DNA of 64,000 nucleotides from Cylicocyclus nassatus (lineage: Eukaryota; Nematoda; Chromadorea; Rhabditida; Strongylidae). Where the stretch lies: assembly GCA_958299035.1 (NCBI GenBank), contig CATQJL010000223.1:54170302-54234301 (forward strand), in the 5' to 3' direction. The stretch's first letter is position 1; each line of letters opens with the position of its first letter. The notes beneath the pieces were generated by a model. It saw only the letters and a list, made by a program, of their open reading frames with translations, was not told the origin of the DNA and ran no database searches. Positions 42,013 to 54,070 of the stretch are shown in pieces. A program made the position numbers and the translations under genes.

Positions 42013-44419
42013 TATATTAAATGCCGTTTTCTTAAACTTTCTTAATTGCAAACTTTATAATCACTCTTTGAAATGACTTCGCCTTCATATTCTCAATCAC
42101 GACCTCCCCTTTCCCACCATCAAATCCGCTACGGAAAAGGCGCGTGATTCTAGGTCCAAGGCGCTAATAGCTTTATTTGGATTTGCATATCTAGAGCAGT
42201 TTTATAGTTTTGCTTCCACTAGTGACTGCGCAGATTTCAGTTTGTTCAATGCACGTGGATGCTATTTTAAGGCAGTTGCTCGGCAAATCTTCGACCAAAG
42301 TTTTTTTGTGCTTACCTGGAATCGACACGCTGGTCCCGAAAATTCAGCTTGGAGACGCTATAGTAGCGAGAACCAACATTTTTCAAGGCCCTTGTTTCTG
42401 AATTTGGAAGAGTGGAAAGTCTTCGCATGGCAGGAGACGCAGAGTCGTTGCGGCCCTTATGGCTATAACATTGCGGCATACCGCCTCCGACGGTAGGAGG
42501 GGAATTGCGAGCTCGTCCAAGAGCTCGCAGTAATTGCTTGCGCGCACGGATTTGCGGGCAGTTTCACAGGCAGGGGCAGCATGCTGTGCGCTCGGACTTG
42601 CTCTATTTTCATGTTTGGGGTGTGAGCAATCTTCAGTATTAGAATTTCGGGAAGTTCGGTTCCAAGCCACTGCCTTCTCATTCCAAAATTTTCTACCTTT
42701 GACACATAAAGCCAGTATCATGCGACCCTCCTGCTTAAATACTGAGATCTCCTCGTTGCGCCCGGGCCTCAGCGCAGAATTTATGCCCGACTCTTTACTC
42801 GACCTCTACGCAAAGCTTTGCAAATAATTCTTTCATTTTTTTTCAATGTCCACCTGACGTCGGTTCTTCTCATGGTGTTGAAATTTACTAATCTGTAACA
42901 TCTAATCCACTAATTTGTAATATTAAAATCCCTACAACAACTTTTTTGCTTTCTCTGGTAAACTACAGAAGCTTCCCGGAAACATCAAATTTGCGACACG
43001 TTCAGAATAGAGGTGGGAACCCCAAGAGCGTGATCGACGCCGCAACTGCACAAATGGCCAACATTATGGCGGTTTTGTGAACACCCTCATATGTATGCAC
43101 AATTCTTTTCAATGATATTGTTATTGTGTTATATCTACAACGTTATTCAACTGGAAAATATAACGCTGGCGCTTATTGTCAGAAAGCCTAATGGATAAAT
43201 GTTCTCTTCACGCTTGTATTGCAACTGTTTTACCTCTAGTTTATAGCGTCTTGTGGAATAATCGTGTTTCGAAAAAAGTTTCCAAAAAAATCCAGAAGAT
43301 GGTGCACCAGGGTTTTCATGCGTTCTGATTTCATTGCTCAACTTTTTACGAGTATCTAAAGCTTTTCAGAAGGTGTAATTACATTTTGGAAGCATTGTAA
43401 AAACGCTATTTCGGTTTACCCAGCACAACTTATGAAGAAACCATTGCGGTGAAGTACAAACTTCAAGTTTAGTTTTAAAGGCTGAAAATTAGTCTAGCTT
43501 AAGTTTTCAGTGGCTGTTTAGTTCGCTTTCCAAGGCGCAATAGAGCCCTCAGTGGCTTAAAACCCTTCTTGGAGTTTCTACCGTAGTCCTACAGTAACGA
43601 AGAGAGATCAATGAGTCGCTCCATACTATAAATCTAAGTTGATGCCAGCTCTACAGAATGGTATCTAAAAGTTGGCAAAAGACTTCTTGGGAGGGGAGAT
43701 ATTAACGAACAAATAGTGTATACATACTTTTAGGGCACCCTGTATAATTCAGAACACCCTTCCATATTCAAACTATATAGTTCTGTCAATGCTTGTGATC
43801 AGAATACGCATTTTGTAGTTCGTTGCATTGGAACCTTCTCTGAGAGACAAAAAGGAGAAGAACACCCTTGAGCATTAACTTCATCAAGCCGAGATTGACA
43901 TCTACGGCGTATGTTTCGAGAAAAATAACAAAAATTGACGAGAAAGTGTGATCAAGCTTTTAGATGAGAAAGTGCATCAGCGTTCATATACAAGCAAATG
44001 CGAGCAACAACGTTGGAAAAGAGTGAAGCAGTGTGGGGCCAAACGATCAGAGAAGCTATCCATGAAAGGCTGAGAAGTAAACATGACGTTGAAGCGACCG
44101 ATGGATACTTTCAACATTCTAATCTCGAAAAATTCTGACTATCTCGGACTACATTATCAAAGTCACCGTGTTTCTCAAAGGAAATGAAAAGCAAAGGTTT
44201 ACCTTTGAAAAAGCTGATATACAGAACGCAAAAAAATTTTCGCTTTCAGTGGTCGCTAGAAAGAAGGTGGAAAGACTTCACCATACCTAGATTCGCTCCC
44301 AAAGAAGTTCTTGGTAAATATTGTCGAAAAACAGAGCAACGGAATGGGGGATAACGGCGATTGTTATAAGTAATTGTGAGTGAACGGAAATTTTATTGCG
44401 ATAATCACATCTCAACAGT
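42013..44419. other. No gene recognised
   Basis: The stretch 42100-42830 is richer in GC, with overlapping frames on both strands of which none has a known motif. The rest is AT-rich and featureless to my reading. Confidence 0.4.
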
Positions 44420-45480
44420 GTTTCCGAACAATTAAGTACTCCGCGCGTGCACTACTCCGCGCATGCGCTACTCCGTGCTTGGGTCAGCGGGCATAAGCTT
44501 ATTAGGAGGGTGCCTCGACCACAAAGGTTGAGCTCCCCTCAACAGAATTCTACAAAACTGCAGTTAAGGACGTATTCGAGGCAAACAGCTACTTACAATG
44601 CGTTTAACGAAGCGAGCCGCGTAGTGCAGTCACACATCTAAGCGCGAGGTTACCGTAGGACATGGTCCCTGCGCAGAACATCGCGGGCCTTGTTTTGTCG
44701 TTGTACCGTTTTTGCAGCAGCGGATTATCATTATTATTGCTTCTATGCTTTTATGCGATCTGTCTTGATACCAGATATGGTTTTTTGCACCAAAGGAAGG
44801 AGGTATCAACTTCTTGAGCGTTTTTCTTTATGACATCTTTCACTTCATCCAGGCCTTCTTCGGAAGGCTGGTTCCGGACGTCATAATTCATATCGACTCG
44901 TGTTTCAACGAACGTAATCGTATATCGTTTAAGTTTGACTGAACAGCACCAACGTGCTGTTCACTCAAAGTTCTCTCAACCTACACGATACACGATTACA
45001 ACTTACGATATAACTCTTAGCTGTAAGGAGGGAGAGCACAAAGCGTTTTCAAAATTTTCAAATGAAATGATTCAATTACATTTTCTTTGAAAGACCTCAA
45101 ACCTCCATTTTGTCTTCCATTCGCGCGGTTACTGAGAGATCTCGGAAGGAGCACCGAAGTAGAGTTTTAGACAGGAAAAGCTCAGACATTTGGATGCAGG
45201 ACAGCGTATAAGCTAAGAAAGAAGAAGGAAGAATGGCTAGATCAAGGGCCACGCGGCTTTGGCGACAGGATGCACCTGCACGCTGCAGCCCACGGTAGCG
45301 CTCGCGCGCAGGTGTGTGACTGCACTACGCGGCGCTGGCCCCGTCGAACGCATTGTACTTTGGCTCACTTTGCACTCGTTATGCTTTTCGCTAGAGCGCG
45401 TTAATTATTCCGAACTTAACCGCGAGCTACCGCCAGCCGTCCATGTTGAATCTCAACAATATACAAACGCATATCCATGA
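44420..45480. repeat. Diverged palindromic element of about 1 kb
   Basis: GCCGCGTAGTGCAGTCACAC and the following GCGCGAG-GTTACCGTAGG (about 44610-44660) recur in reverse at about 45285-45335; TTCCGAACAATTAA near 44425 recurs as TTAATTATTCCGAA near 45403. The centre near 44955 is a perfect hairpin, TGAACAGCACcaacGTGCTGTTCA. The arms are diverged; no target duplication was found. Confidence 0.6.
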
Positions 45481-46123
45481 CTGTGCAGACACTCAGTCTA
45501 GTCGCATCCTCTTTATTAGATTCATTACAGCAATTACAAGTATCTCTTAGTGAAAAGGAAGCAGAGTTAGAAAAACATAAAACATGCCGTAGCTCCATTT
45601 TAACAATACCTTTTGGAAGTTTAAGACTGGAAGTTCTTGGTCTGTGGAAGCTCAATTAGATACCCGACCATGCATGAAACTCCAAACTGAAAGGTACATA
45701 ATGAAGAGTGGACATGTGCAGAAGGGATCAAGTTCATGATCAGAGTATAAGGCGTTAGTCTAAGTCTCCAATATGTGGTTCAATACATGGCGATGACTTA
45801 AAAAGGACTATATTGAGGTTAGAAATATAAAGAACACACAGGATGGAATGAAAGCTAGATATATACAGTGAAACGCGAGCGTGACCAAGAATTATCTCAA
45901 CAATGGATACTTACAAGATGCTAAAAAAGGGGTTTTACAGCTTGCAAATAGTCACACGTCTTCGCACAGCCCGATGTTGCGTTTTGGCCTGTTCCCAATT
46001 TGATGGACATGCGTATCAACAACGATGCCGTTTATCTCATTGCAAATAGTGTACCATCTTGGGTCCTAGTTCCGGAAATGAACAAAGATGTGATACAAGT
46101 TTTGCGAGGGATATAAGAAGCTT
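45481..46123. other. No gene assigned; one coiled-coil-like frame
   Basis: At 45512-45585 the plus strand reads SLQQLQVSLSEKEAELEKHK after an acceptor-like TTTATTAG. It is coil-like, but there is no convincing donor or neighbour exon. The rest is empty. Confidence 0.25.
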
Positions 46124-46533
46124 AAAGGCAGCGTCGGCAGAATTTGGCCAGCCATGTTTTCGTCATTCTGGGGCCTTTCCTTGGCCCTGATTACAGTTCC
46201 GAACTTCAAACTCTCCAAAATTCACAAAAAACCCGATTCCTAGGGACTCTGTCTTGGGGGCGCGGACGAGTTTCGAATCGTTCGTCCTCGTCAGCATGTC
46301 AGCGGGGAGGAGTTGCAACTGCATGGGTGCAGCTTCTGCTCACTGCCATGTCAGTATGTGTCGAGAGGCAGAGTCTGATATCAGACTCCGCCCAGCCAGG
46401 GACTTCCAGGAACCTTATCTCCATTCAGAGACAACGTTAGAAGACCGGACCAACGTAGATGCCCCTTTTCTGGGGCCTACATTCAGGATCGACATTAATC
46501 GGAGGGGATTAGGTTAAGCCTGGACACTGCCTT
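46124..46533. mobile_element. MITE, AAAGGCA(G/C)(C/T)GT family
   Basis: Starts AAAGGCAGCGTC and ends GCCTGGACACTGCCTT, with the inner string GGGCCTTTCCTTGGCCCTGATT and AAAAAACCCGATTC shared in form with 60317-60679 (GGGCCTTCTTTTAGCCCTGATT, AAAAACCCCGTTTTC). Same element family in the same orientation. Confidence 0.65.
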
Positions 46534-48170
46534 CAAAACAAAAACATCATAGGCGTATATACTTATCACATTTACGCGAATCTACAGCTTTATCGGACGT
46601 GGGCAAGTCTTGATACTTCGACTCACAGATGGCCTCAGGAGTGACAGTTGCGCGTTGAAGCGTATCTAATCCGATAACGCAGGTTTCAGCAAAAGCGCAA
46701 TGCAAAACTTTTGCGGTACAGCGGTTTGCCTCTCGAACACCAAAATTAGCTCGACAACCGCATTTATCCAGCAAACACATACAAACTTGTGCTGGTCGCT
46801 CCTTAGCTCGTTAAACCGGCGCTTGATTTAGCATTTCGGGTCCCACTTCGAATTTTGATTGGATGCGGACGTCCTAAGCATGACACTAGCCAAGAACGAA
46901 AGAAAGTTACGGTTACCCACCTTGAAAATCATGTGATACAACTCCAATTTTCTTTCAGATAGCTGCTGTCGTCGGATGTGAATCGCTTTCTTCTGGAGAG
47001 CTACTTTATCAGTAAATAAAAAGGCGATGAACTCTGCTACCTTGTAAAGGCTAATGGGTATAGACTTTTCCAGTGCTGAGTATAGGCAACATTAAGTCCA
47101 CATTACATCCAAAAGCTCGCAATCACTAAAAGAAAACTAGTAGGAAAACATGACACAATTGAAGCTTCCATCAACATGCAAAAGCAAGTATGTAGAATAA
47201 ATTATCAGAATATATTATTTTGGAAAAAACAGCAAGTCTCGCAATGCATTGTTGTTGTTAAAGTTTTGAAAACATATCTTATGAAGCTGAACCACACCGT
47301 ATAGCGGCCAAAGTAACCTCATCTCTTTTTTGACTGGACCTGTATACCTGAAAATGAAACGCCTGCAACACTGAACGTTCGCTGTGCAAAACTTTCGTTG
47401 CTACACTTCAAAGGATACATGGTGAACTATACTAGTTTACGCATACCCGTGAAAAGAAAAGTGAAAAAAGATGGTCTCTGATAAAAAACTTGATCAGTTT
47501 TGTACTTCATGCCACAACACACCACCGTTTCCTACGTACTTCCTAGATCCCTTAACTCACGCAAACATTTATGTTCAAGCAATCGTTAGCATACCTCATC
47601 AATAAAGCGACTTTGACATAACGGTCAGAGTGCATTCTCTTTCAGAATTATGCTTATGTTGTACCACAATAGCTCTTGTAGGCGCTAATGGGGTAAGAAC
47701 ACATCAAATTCATTAGGCGAGACCTCCCGGGTGATAAGGACCATTGACTGCAATCGTACGACATAACTGGCTATGAGATCGAATTTGCGTACACAAACGA
47801 CACTTCAAACCTACGTTGTACAAATCAGGTAGCCTGTCGCATGAGCTGCTATCCGTTGAAGATTTCGTACATGTGGTGACGAAATAATGGGAAAAAAGCA
47901 AGGGAAGTCAGTTCAAGGATTGAAAGAAATCCAGTTGCAGGATCGAAAGAAGTCCATTTAGGTTGGCTGATTAACAGTAAAGATGAATTGTATGTGCTAC
48001 CTTTTGACTCCGTTTCGATCCTTCCCCTAGACGGAGTTTGATTTGATCACTAGGTCTTCCCCGGAACCCCTCAAGAAGGCAGAAAGACCTAGCATCAATT
48101 AAAAAATTGGTATTTAGAATATTTTTAATATTATGGTTAACTACAATACTTAAGTTGAATTTATGTAAAA
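46534..48170. other. No gene assigned; one cysteine-rich minus-strand frame
   Basis: The minus frame 46780-46547 reads MCLLDKCGCRANFGVREANR and further, with seven cysteines. It distantly recalls the LLDSG...F aspartic-protease region of BEL/Pao polyproteins, but the key DSG is absent, so I do not assign it. The rest shows no exon or repeat signals. Confidence 0.25.
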
Positions 48171-48649
48171 CTAGCTGGCTTACCCGGCTCCGCCGTATGT
48201 TCCGAATAGAAAATTCCATTCTTAACCGATCCGGACCAAACTTAGCACACATACACTTCGGGCCCCGGCGGGTGTCACAGTCCACTTTTCGTTATCGATC
48301 GATGTCGATTTTATCGATTTTTTGCAAAATTTGAGCTGGGCGGCTGGAATTTGGCAGAGAGGTGTAATCGAAATCGAGTGTAAGCATGCTGATCACCTCC
48401 ACGGGGGTGATCAGCATGCTCGATTACCCCCCTGTGCCAACTCCCAGCCCCGTAGCTCAAATTTTGCAAAAAATCGATAAAATCGATATCGATCGATGAC
48501 GAAAAGTAGCCTATGACACCCTCCGGGGCCCGAAGTGTATGTGTGCTAAGTTTGGTCCCGATCGGTTCAGAAATGGAATTTTCTATTCGGAACATACGTA
48601 CAGACAGACATACAGACAGACAAACAAACATTCAGCTTTATATATAAGA
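48171..48649 (-). mobile_element. Non-autonomous Helitron, copy C
   Basis: On the minus strand it starts TCTTATATATAAAGCTGAAT after a host A, carries the GTCT microsatellite, and ends CGGAGCCGGGTAAGCCAGCTAG before a host T when read in order. The centre has the palindrome GCATGCTGATCACC/GGTGATCAGCATGC. With only one internal unit per side it is the shortest of the three copies, so unit number varies. Confidence 0.85.
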
Positions 48650-49859
48650 TTTGTATAAAAATGTAGCATGAATTACTTTTTGATACTTTGATCCTATCAT
48701 AAAGCCGCATCAAAAGATGTAATAGATAAATAAAGTTACCAAATTTTTATATCAAACTATTATTGTTTATATTGTTCATTATTAGCTCACATTTCCATTT
48801 TTATAGGCTTTATGACTTTACGGTTGAATAATTATTATGTATAAGATTTGTTATAGTACTTGCAATATTTCAGTTAAGAGTTCATTTTTCGTTTTTCATA
48901 CAATTTGTATCTATACAGAATAAACTTATTTCTATTTATGCATTTCATTTGCAAGCTCAACCACATTTAAACAACCATTACGATAAGTCCGAATGATGGA
49001 ATCTTGTACGCACGCTAAAATACAACTCTATGATTGAAACGGATGGGAACACAACTGCTGTGAACAAATGCCCCTTAATCACGGCAACAAAATGGATGAA
49101 AAATTTGGGGAAGTTTAGACTCACCAGGTAGTCAAAGCGAGAGAGGGCCTCAAATTGGCGAAACAGTGCACAAGAAAAATGCTAACATACGGATACCGAT
49201 GAAGAAGCGACGACAGTGACAAATAAAATGTTCGCAGATAACTCGTTCTTCTCTCGTAGAATTCTTTTCTTCTGAAAATTACCACAATTTAGTGCGACTT
49301 TGGAAAATGACTTACATACCGTCTTGAAAGCCTGTATTGGTGAAGTGCGGATTTCTTACCATCTTTCTGCATGCTCACTCTTGTGACCAATTTAGCTTTG
49401 AAGCTACCTGGCCGAATTTCTTCCAACGCCTTTTCAATAGATTACCTCATCACTCAATGCGCTCCGGGTCGTTGTTATTCATTGAACTCTTCATTTCTTT
49501 ATATATTCGGGAGACTAGCTATACTTACTGATTGAAAGGGATTTTGAATGGAGTAGTACATACAGTGTCAAGTTGTTCGAACTCTTCCTTTGCTCTGCCC
49601 TGGAGATCGACTGAAGGACAATTTTCGATTGTCGATGATGTTGCGCTATTATGCAGATCAAAGTAGTCATCGGACGTATATATATCAGCCGCGGGTATGA
49701 TTTTTTCGACGTTTTCGAATGCATATGGACTAGGTAGGGCCATGACTGCAATGCTTGAGGAGAGCCAATTACGCGGTACAGGCAGTATATTGCAAGCCGA
49801 AAATCTCTTCTTTTCAAACAAAAGTGTAAATACGCATCTACCTTTAACGTTGAAGGTGG
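48650..49859. other. No gene assigned; weak minus-strand exon candidates
   Basis: Very AT-rich to 49050. On the minus strand an exon-like piece at about 49283-49204 has a good acceptor (GGTAATTTTCAG) and donor (TCC|GTATGT) and reads KKRILREKNELSANILFVTV in phase 0. Its phase would fit the signal-peptide exon at 52297-52392, but nothing else links them. Confidence 0.25.
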
Positions 49860-52262
49860 CAACCGCGTGGCGGTAGACGCAGGCTACACCAGCGATATGA
49901 CAAAGTCGAGGCATGTGCATGTCATCGCACATGCCCCGCATCTTTCGCAGTGCAAATTGTTTTGTAGTCATGAAGATAACCCGCTTCAGATGTGGGAACA
50001 TCATCTTTTGGCTGACCTTTTCATCACAATCGCATGCGACTATCGTGACTTCGTATCGAACATCTTCCGAAGTTCTGGATTGAACAGTACAGAACTCGAA
50101 AGGATGTTCAAGTCCAGTCCTATTGGTACAGTGAATTATGTGCTGTGACTGCAGAGCTGGTTATAAAACAACTCCAATGAGCGATCTCACCGTGCCAGTG
50201 TAGTACATGAGAGCCTCCTTGTGTCGTTTTATTGTCTATGAGTTCCTTCCAGAACATTTTCTTGTTCTGACGAGGAAACGATACTTGATGTCCGTGGCCT
50301 TTTGAGATGAAACGTATACCATGACATTCGTCTTGGGACGCTGATTCCGAGTTGACTTCCGTTTCTGCTAATCGTTCCTTCAAAAGAAGTTATAAAGGAT
50401 TTTCGCTTCAATGATCGCCTAAGAGAAATGCGGTCGAAGATGCCTAACTTTCAAAAAGAAGCTTGATTGAGGCAATGCAAAACTGAAAAACACAGGACTC
50501 GAACTTAAACTGCATCAACTTGCGAGGCTATCGCACTAGCCACTACACCACGTCTCAGCGGCAGTTTTGGCATTTCGACGATATCTCCTTTCGCGCGAAA
50601 ACCGTTCATAACTTTTTTCCGAGAAACGAGTAGCAAAAAGGGAAGTCAGATTCGGAATCAGCGCTCCAAGACGAGTGAAATGGTATACATCATATCTCCA
50701 AAGGCCACGGACACCAAGTATCGTTTCTTTGTGAGTACCTTGATCAGACAATAATGCAAGCTTGCTCTCCCATGAATAATGTTCACTACATCATTGTATC
50801 TGCGAGATGTGTTTGATTTCCGGTTCTCCAGTTCGTTGACGTGCTCCAATAGAGCAAAGACGAGGTGATCCACTCTGTTGTTCTGTTTTTTTTTCAATAC
50901 TTGGTGCTTGAGGGAGGCATGAAGTGCCTCAGCATGATTAGAAGTGTTGAATGTATTGGCAAACGATAGCAGTTTGTCCACTCAACTTTCCTCTCTGTAT
51001 AATAGTGCTGCATATACTGAAACAAGTGACAGCTTTTTAGGGTTGGAAGATTAGGGTGTTCCTTGTGTATAGCTGGATTTTCCTGCATTAATCATGCGAT
51101 GAACTGCTCGCATGACTCCTGGAAGCTGCTCACTAGAGGTTTTCTCAGCATGTTGCGAAAAACTGCTGCCACAATCGTGGCTTCCTTGTTCTGAATGGCA
51201 CCCTTGGCAGATTACAAAAAAAGCATAAAACATGTACGCTTCGCCTAAACTTACCGTGAAATGTTTTCTGAGATTTCCTTCTATGGCTTTGCCAACTTAA
51301 ATTTATAATACAAAGAATTTTTGGGCTTTGCTCTGAGGAAAAACGCCATGGAAAATTATAAAGCAGTAGTTTTCATCTAACATTATAGACTGCGCGTCAA
51401 TGTATGGGACGATATCCCGTAAAGTTCGGTAACTGTCTTACGTAATGGCGTAGCAGTAAGCACATATTTTCACTAGTAGAAAGAGCTCTCGTAAGTCGGA
51501 GCTAGCCATTTTTTGAGATAGAATGAAGACTACGGGGAAGCCTACACCCGCGTCGTCTGATACATGCAGGGTAGCCAGTCGCAAAATACACTACCCTTCC
51601 TCGGGAGTGCAAATGACGAGTGGAGTAATTTGTATATGTTATGTGTTCGATATCGTCCAGCCACATCTTAACTGCTATCGCACTCTCTAGTTCAGTGCAA
51701 TTAGAAAATCAAACAACCTCAAACTCGATTGTACTCCCAGAAATTCCAGTATTCACAGTGAAGTTGTTCGTGCCGTCTTCATTGTCATGGCGGGGCATTG
51801 CAATGCATCGCTAAGTTTTCCACGGTACAATTCTCCGAGCAAGTAAGGCAAGAAACAGTTTTTTTCACGATACAGTGTTGGTGCATAAAAGGATATTGGA
51901 TCAAGATGAGGGAGAGATATTAGTCAGTTTTCGATGTCACCTTTTTGTGTTTCCAAAGCCCGTGCTAGAAAACAATTTTACACAGGCATTGCATGCCTGG
52001 GCAATACTACTTTCCCAGGATGTTTCTCTTAGCTCCTCCTTCAACTTCTCAACGTCTTCATTTTTCATTTTGTGCACAAGGCGATAATGTCCATATAAAT
52101 TGCTGCGCTTCATCGGAACTTTACCACACTTGGCACACGTGTATGCTGCCGGGTTTCTCAGCGGTACCAACCTTTTCAAATCTGAAAATCTTGCGAATTC
52201 TTCGAAACGAATTGCGCACATTTGCGCACATCCAATCTAATGTCAGTAAAACAGTTGAATAG
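49860..52262 (-). pseudogene. MULE (Mutator-like) transposase relic
   Basis: In reading order on the minus strand: a zinc-finger region with YTCAKCGKVPMKRSNLYGHY and RLVHK (about 52130); the catalytic-domain piece SDDAGVGFPVVFILSQ (about 51540); MLDENYCFIIFHGVFPQSKA (about 51370), matching the second acidic block; SNHAEALHASLKHQVLKKKQ (about 50930); and a C-terminal CERCGACAMTCTCLDFV with ACVYRHAV (about 49900-49960), a SWIM-type zinc motif. The blocks are in the correct MULE order but in different frames, with stops between them, so at least four frameshifts have occurred. A tRNA-like repeat (50493-50557) is inserted. Terminal inverted repeats were not found. It is a dead copy. Confidence 0.75.
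50493..50557 (-). other. tRNA-like sequence with A- and B-box
   Basis: The minus strand reads GTGGTGTAGTGGCTAGTGCG (A-box-like) and, 37 bases on, AGTTCGAGTCC (B-box-like). No full cloverleaf can be drawn, so a tRNA-derived SINE head or tRNA pseudogene is likely. It is inserted in the MULE relic. Confidence 0.5.
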
Positions 52263-52296
52263 CTCAACGTAACTTCAGCCTCTTTCACAAACTCAC

Positions 52297-52392
52297 ATTT
52301 GTTGTAACCTTCTTGCCCTTGTAGTGCATGTTGTTGTCGGAGATTAGGAGTGTCAGAGCCAGGCTGAGGAGGAGAGTGCGCAACAGCTTCAT
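52297..52392 (-). CDS. First exon of a predicted secreted protein
   Basis: ATG at 52392 opens MKLLRTLLLSLALTLLIS, a textbook signal peptide (basic start, leucine-rich core), followed by DNNMHYKGKKVTTN. It ends at a strong donor (AAT|GTGAGT) in phase 0, 32 codons in all. A TATA-like site lies about 100 bases upstream. The following exon is not identified: the MULE relic begins 35 bases downstream and may have entered its first intron. The product would enter the secretory pathway; the family is unknown. Confidence 0.6.
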
Positions 52393-52489
52393 CCCGAAGT
52401 CCGTTGCAAAAAAATTACAGAACACTATTTTGAGTATTTTGGCGAAAAAACCCCATTATGTTAGGGGCTTTCGTGTTGATATGGTAGTG

Positions 52490-52501
52490 CGCGATATATA
52501 A
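52490..52501 (-). promoter_or_regulatory. TATA-like box for the signal-peptide gene
   Basis: CTTATATATCGC on the minus strand, about 100 bases before the ATG at 52392. Position fits a core promoter, but this is a motif match only. Confidence 0.35.
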
Positions 52502-53711
52502 GAACAAAAAGGATAACAAGAAAAAAAACAGCAGCAGTTTCTAGGAAGATTTCGAAAAACACGGCCATATTCGACTATTCCGGGCCCTAAAAAAATTTTG
52601 TGTGAACTTTGCTCAAACTTGGTCCGCGGGGAGGAGAGGGAGGGATCTGACATGATCTTCACAATTATCACATATTTCCGCAAAAAAAGCCTTTACGTGT
52701 AGTTGCAGTAGGAATGCACTGGGGGGGGGGGGAGGGGGAGGGAAAGGAGGATCGAAATCACAGATTGGCTTGAATTTGACCTACACGCGTTATCCACACG
52801 CCAATCATAAAAATGATACTCTTTATGGTGGGGCCCTTCTCATGGAGTTACATTAGGCTGGTATGAGATCAAGGAGGGGGTCAGTTGGCACGCTGAACAA
52901 AAATAGGCATTGATTTCGTGGGGTGACGCCAATTTCTCGAATTACGGTGTATAAGGTAAATGGATCGAAGTTTCAAATTTGCAACTTTGACTGAGGGTTT
53001 TGAGCATGATGATTACGCATATCATACTCGTTCGCTGCTAAAACGCCTTTCTGGAAGTTATGGTAATATGCAGTCTATGAATGTGCACCTTTCATGCTTT
53101 TCAGGTCAACTCAGAGATCACAGTAAACCACGAAAAGCTCTTGTCATGCAAATGAGTGTGATAGTCGTGGCCAGCATGTCAAATAACCCCTGTACAAAGT
53201 TTCAGGCAAATACAAGCTGACTTACTACCATAAACCTTTAAATCCATCAAAAACTCAAAGCCAAAAGAGTATAACGTTCAGCGCGGAATCATCCTCTAAA
53301 CAAAGCTGTGTTCAGTTTGAGATCTTGAGCCATCTACCTTACACCCACCGTAACCCAGAAAAGCTCCCTCATACAAATTTAACATGAAATCCATGTACAG
53401 TCTGTGTGTCTTGTGCCAAATAACCCCCCCCCTAGGCGAAATTTTGAGCAAATCTAGAATTTTGCCGTATTGAAGTACCCACAATGACCAAGCACAAGAA
53501 AACGTTTTTGTGAGGAGAAAGTGTGATATTTATGATCAAGTCAGAAGTCAAGTCAGCCCCTTAGACGACATCTGAGCAAAATCACTGGCAGAAAAATTTT
53601 GGGACCGGAGCGGTTGAATAGCGGCGTAGTCCCAATACGCTTTAAAATTTGAAAGTTACCTTGCAAAGCTATTGAAAGTGGGCAATTGGAAGAGATTTAA
53701 AAAAAGCTGAC
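52502..53711. other. No gene; dispersed repeat copies
   Basis: A long G run is at 52722-52735. The segments 53165-53215 and 53390-53450 share (C/T)GTC-AAATAACCCC and caagTTTCAG-CAAAT-like wording with 18740-18800, so a dispersed repeat is present in two adjacent diverged copies. Confidence 0.4.
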
Positions 53712-54070
53712 CTGATCCTTGTGAGCGGAGATTTCGAAGTGCTGCATGAGCGTCCTCAAACCTATTTGTCTGCAGAACGAAGGTGACCCTTCCCTCAACA
53801 AGGCCAGGTCCGTTTCCACTTGAAACAAAGTACTGATCATAAAGTGTAGGACATCAGCGAATACAATCGTCGTTTCTATAATTTGTTCCGTTCCTATAAC
53901 AGTTCCAATACAACGCAATTCTCCAACACCATGCAAGAAATAAGGCATTTAGAAACATACCTAGTTGCGGCTGTATCTCCTCCAACCGGCGCATCATCAA
54001 CTTCTGCGCATAAAACTTGTTGCTAAGCGAGAAAGTGAGCTAACAGATCTGCCATTTCGATACCGCTGGG
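53712..54070 (-). other. Two candidate exons of an unknown gene
   Basis: Exon-like piece 54070-53961 follows GATTTTTTTTGATTGCAG and ends CTAG|GTATGT; piece 53818-53712 follows TTTGTTTCAAG and ends CAG|GTCAGC. One frame joins as FYAQKLMMRRLEEIQPQL then VETDLALLREGSPSFC; another reads GNGPGLVEGRVTFVLQTNRF then EDAHAALRNLRSQG. Both frames are open across the second piece. I do not recognise either, so the exons are supported by splice signals only. Confidence 0.3.

Noticed and set aside
46547..46780. BEL/Pao aspartic protease fragment
   Set aside because: The DSG catalytic motif is missing, and no reverse transcriptase follows on this strand.
49525..50004. 159-codon minus-strand frame as an intact gene
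   Set aside because: It covers the C-terminal zinc region of the MULE relic in a shifted frame; the Cys motif is read in a neighbouring frame.
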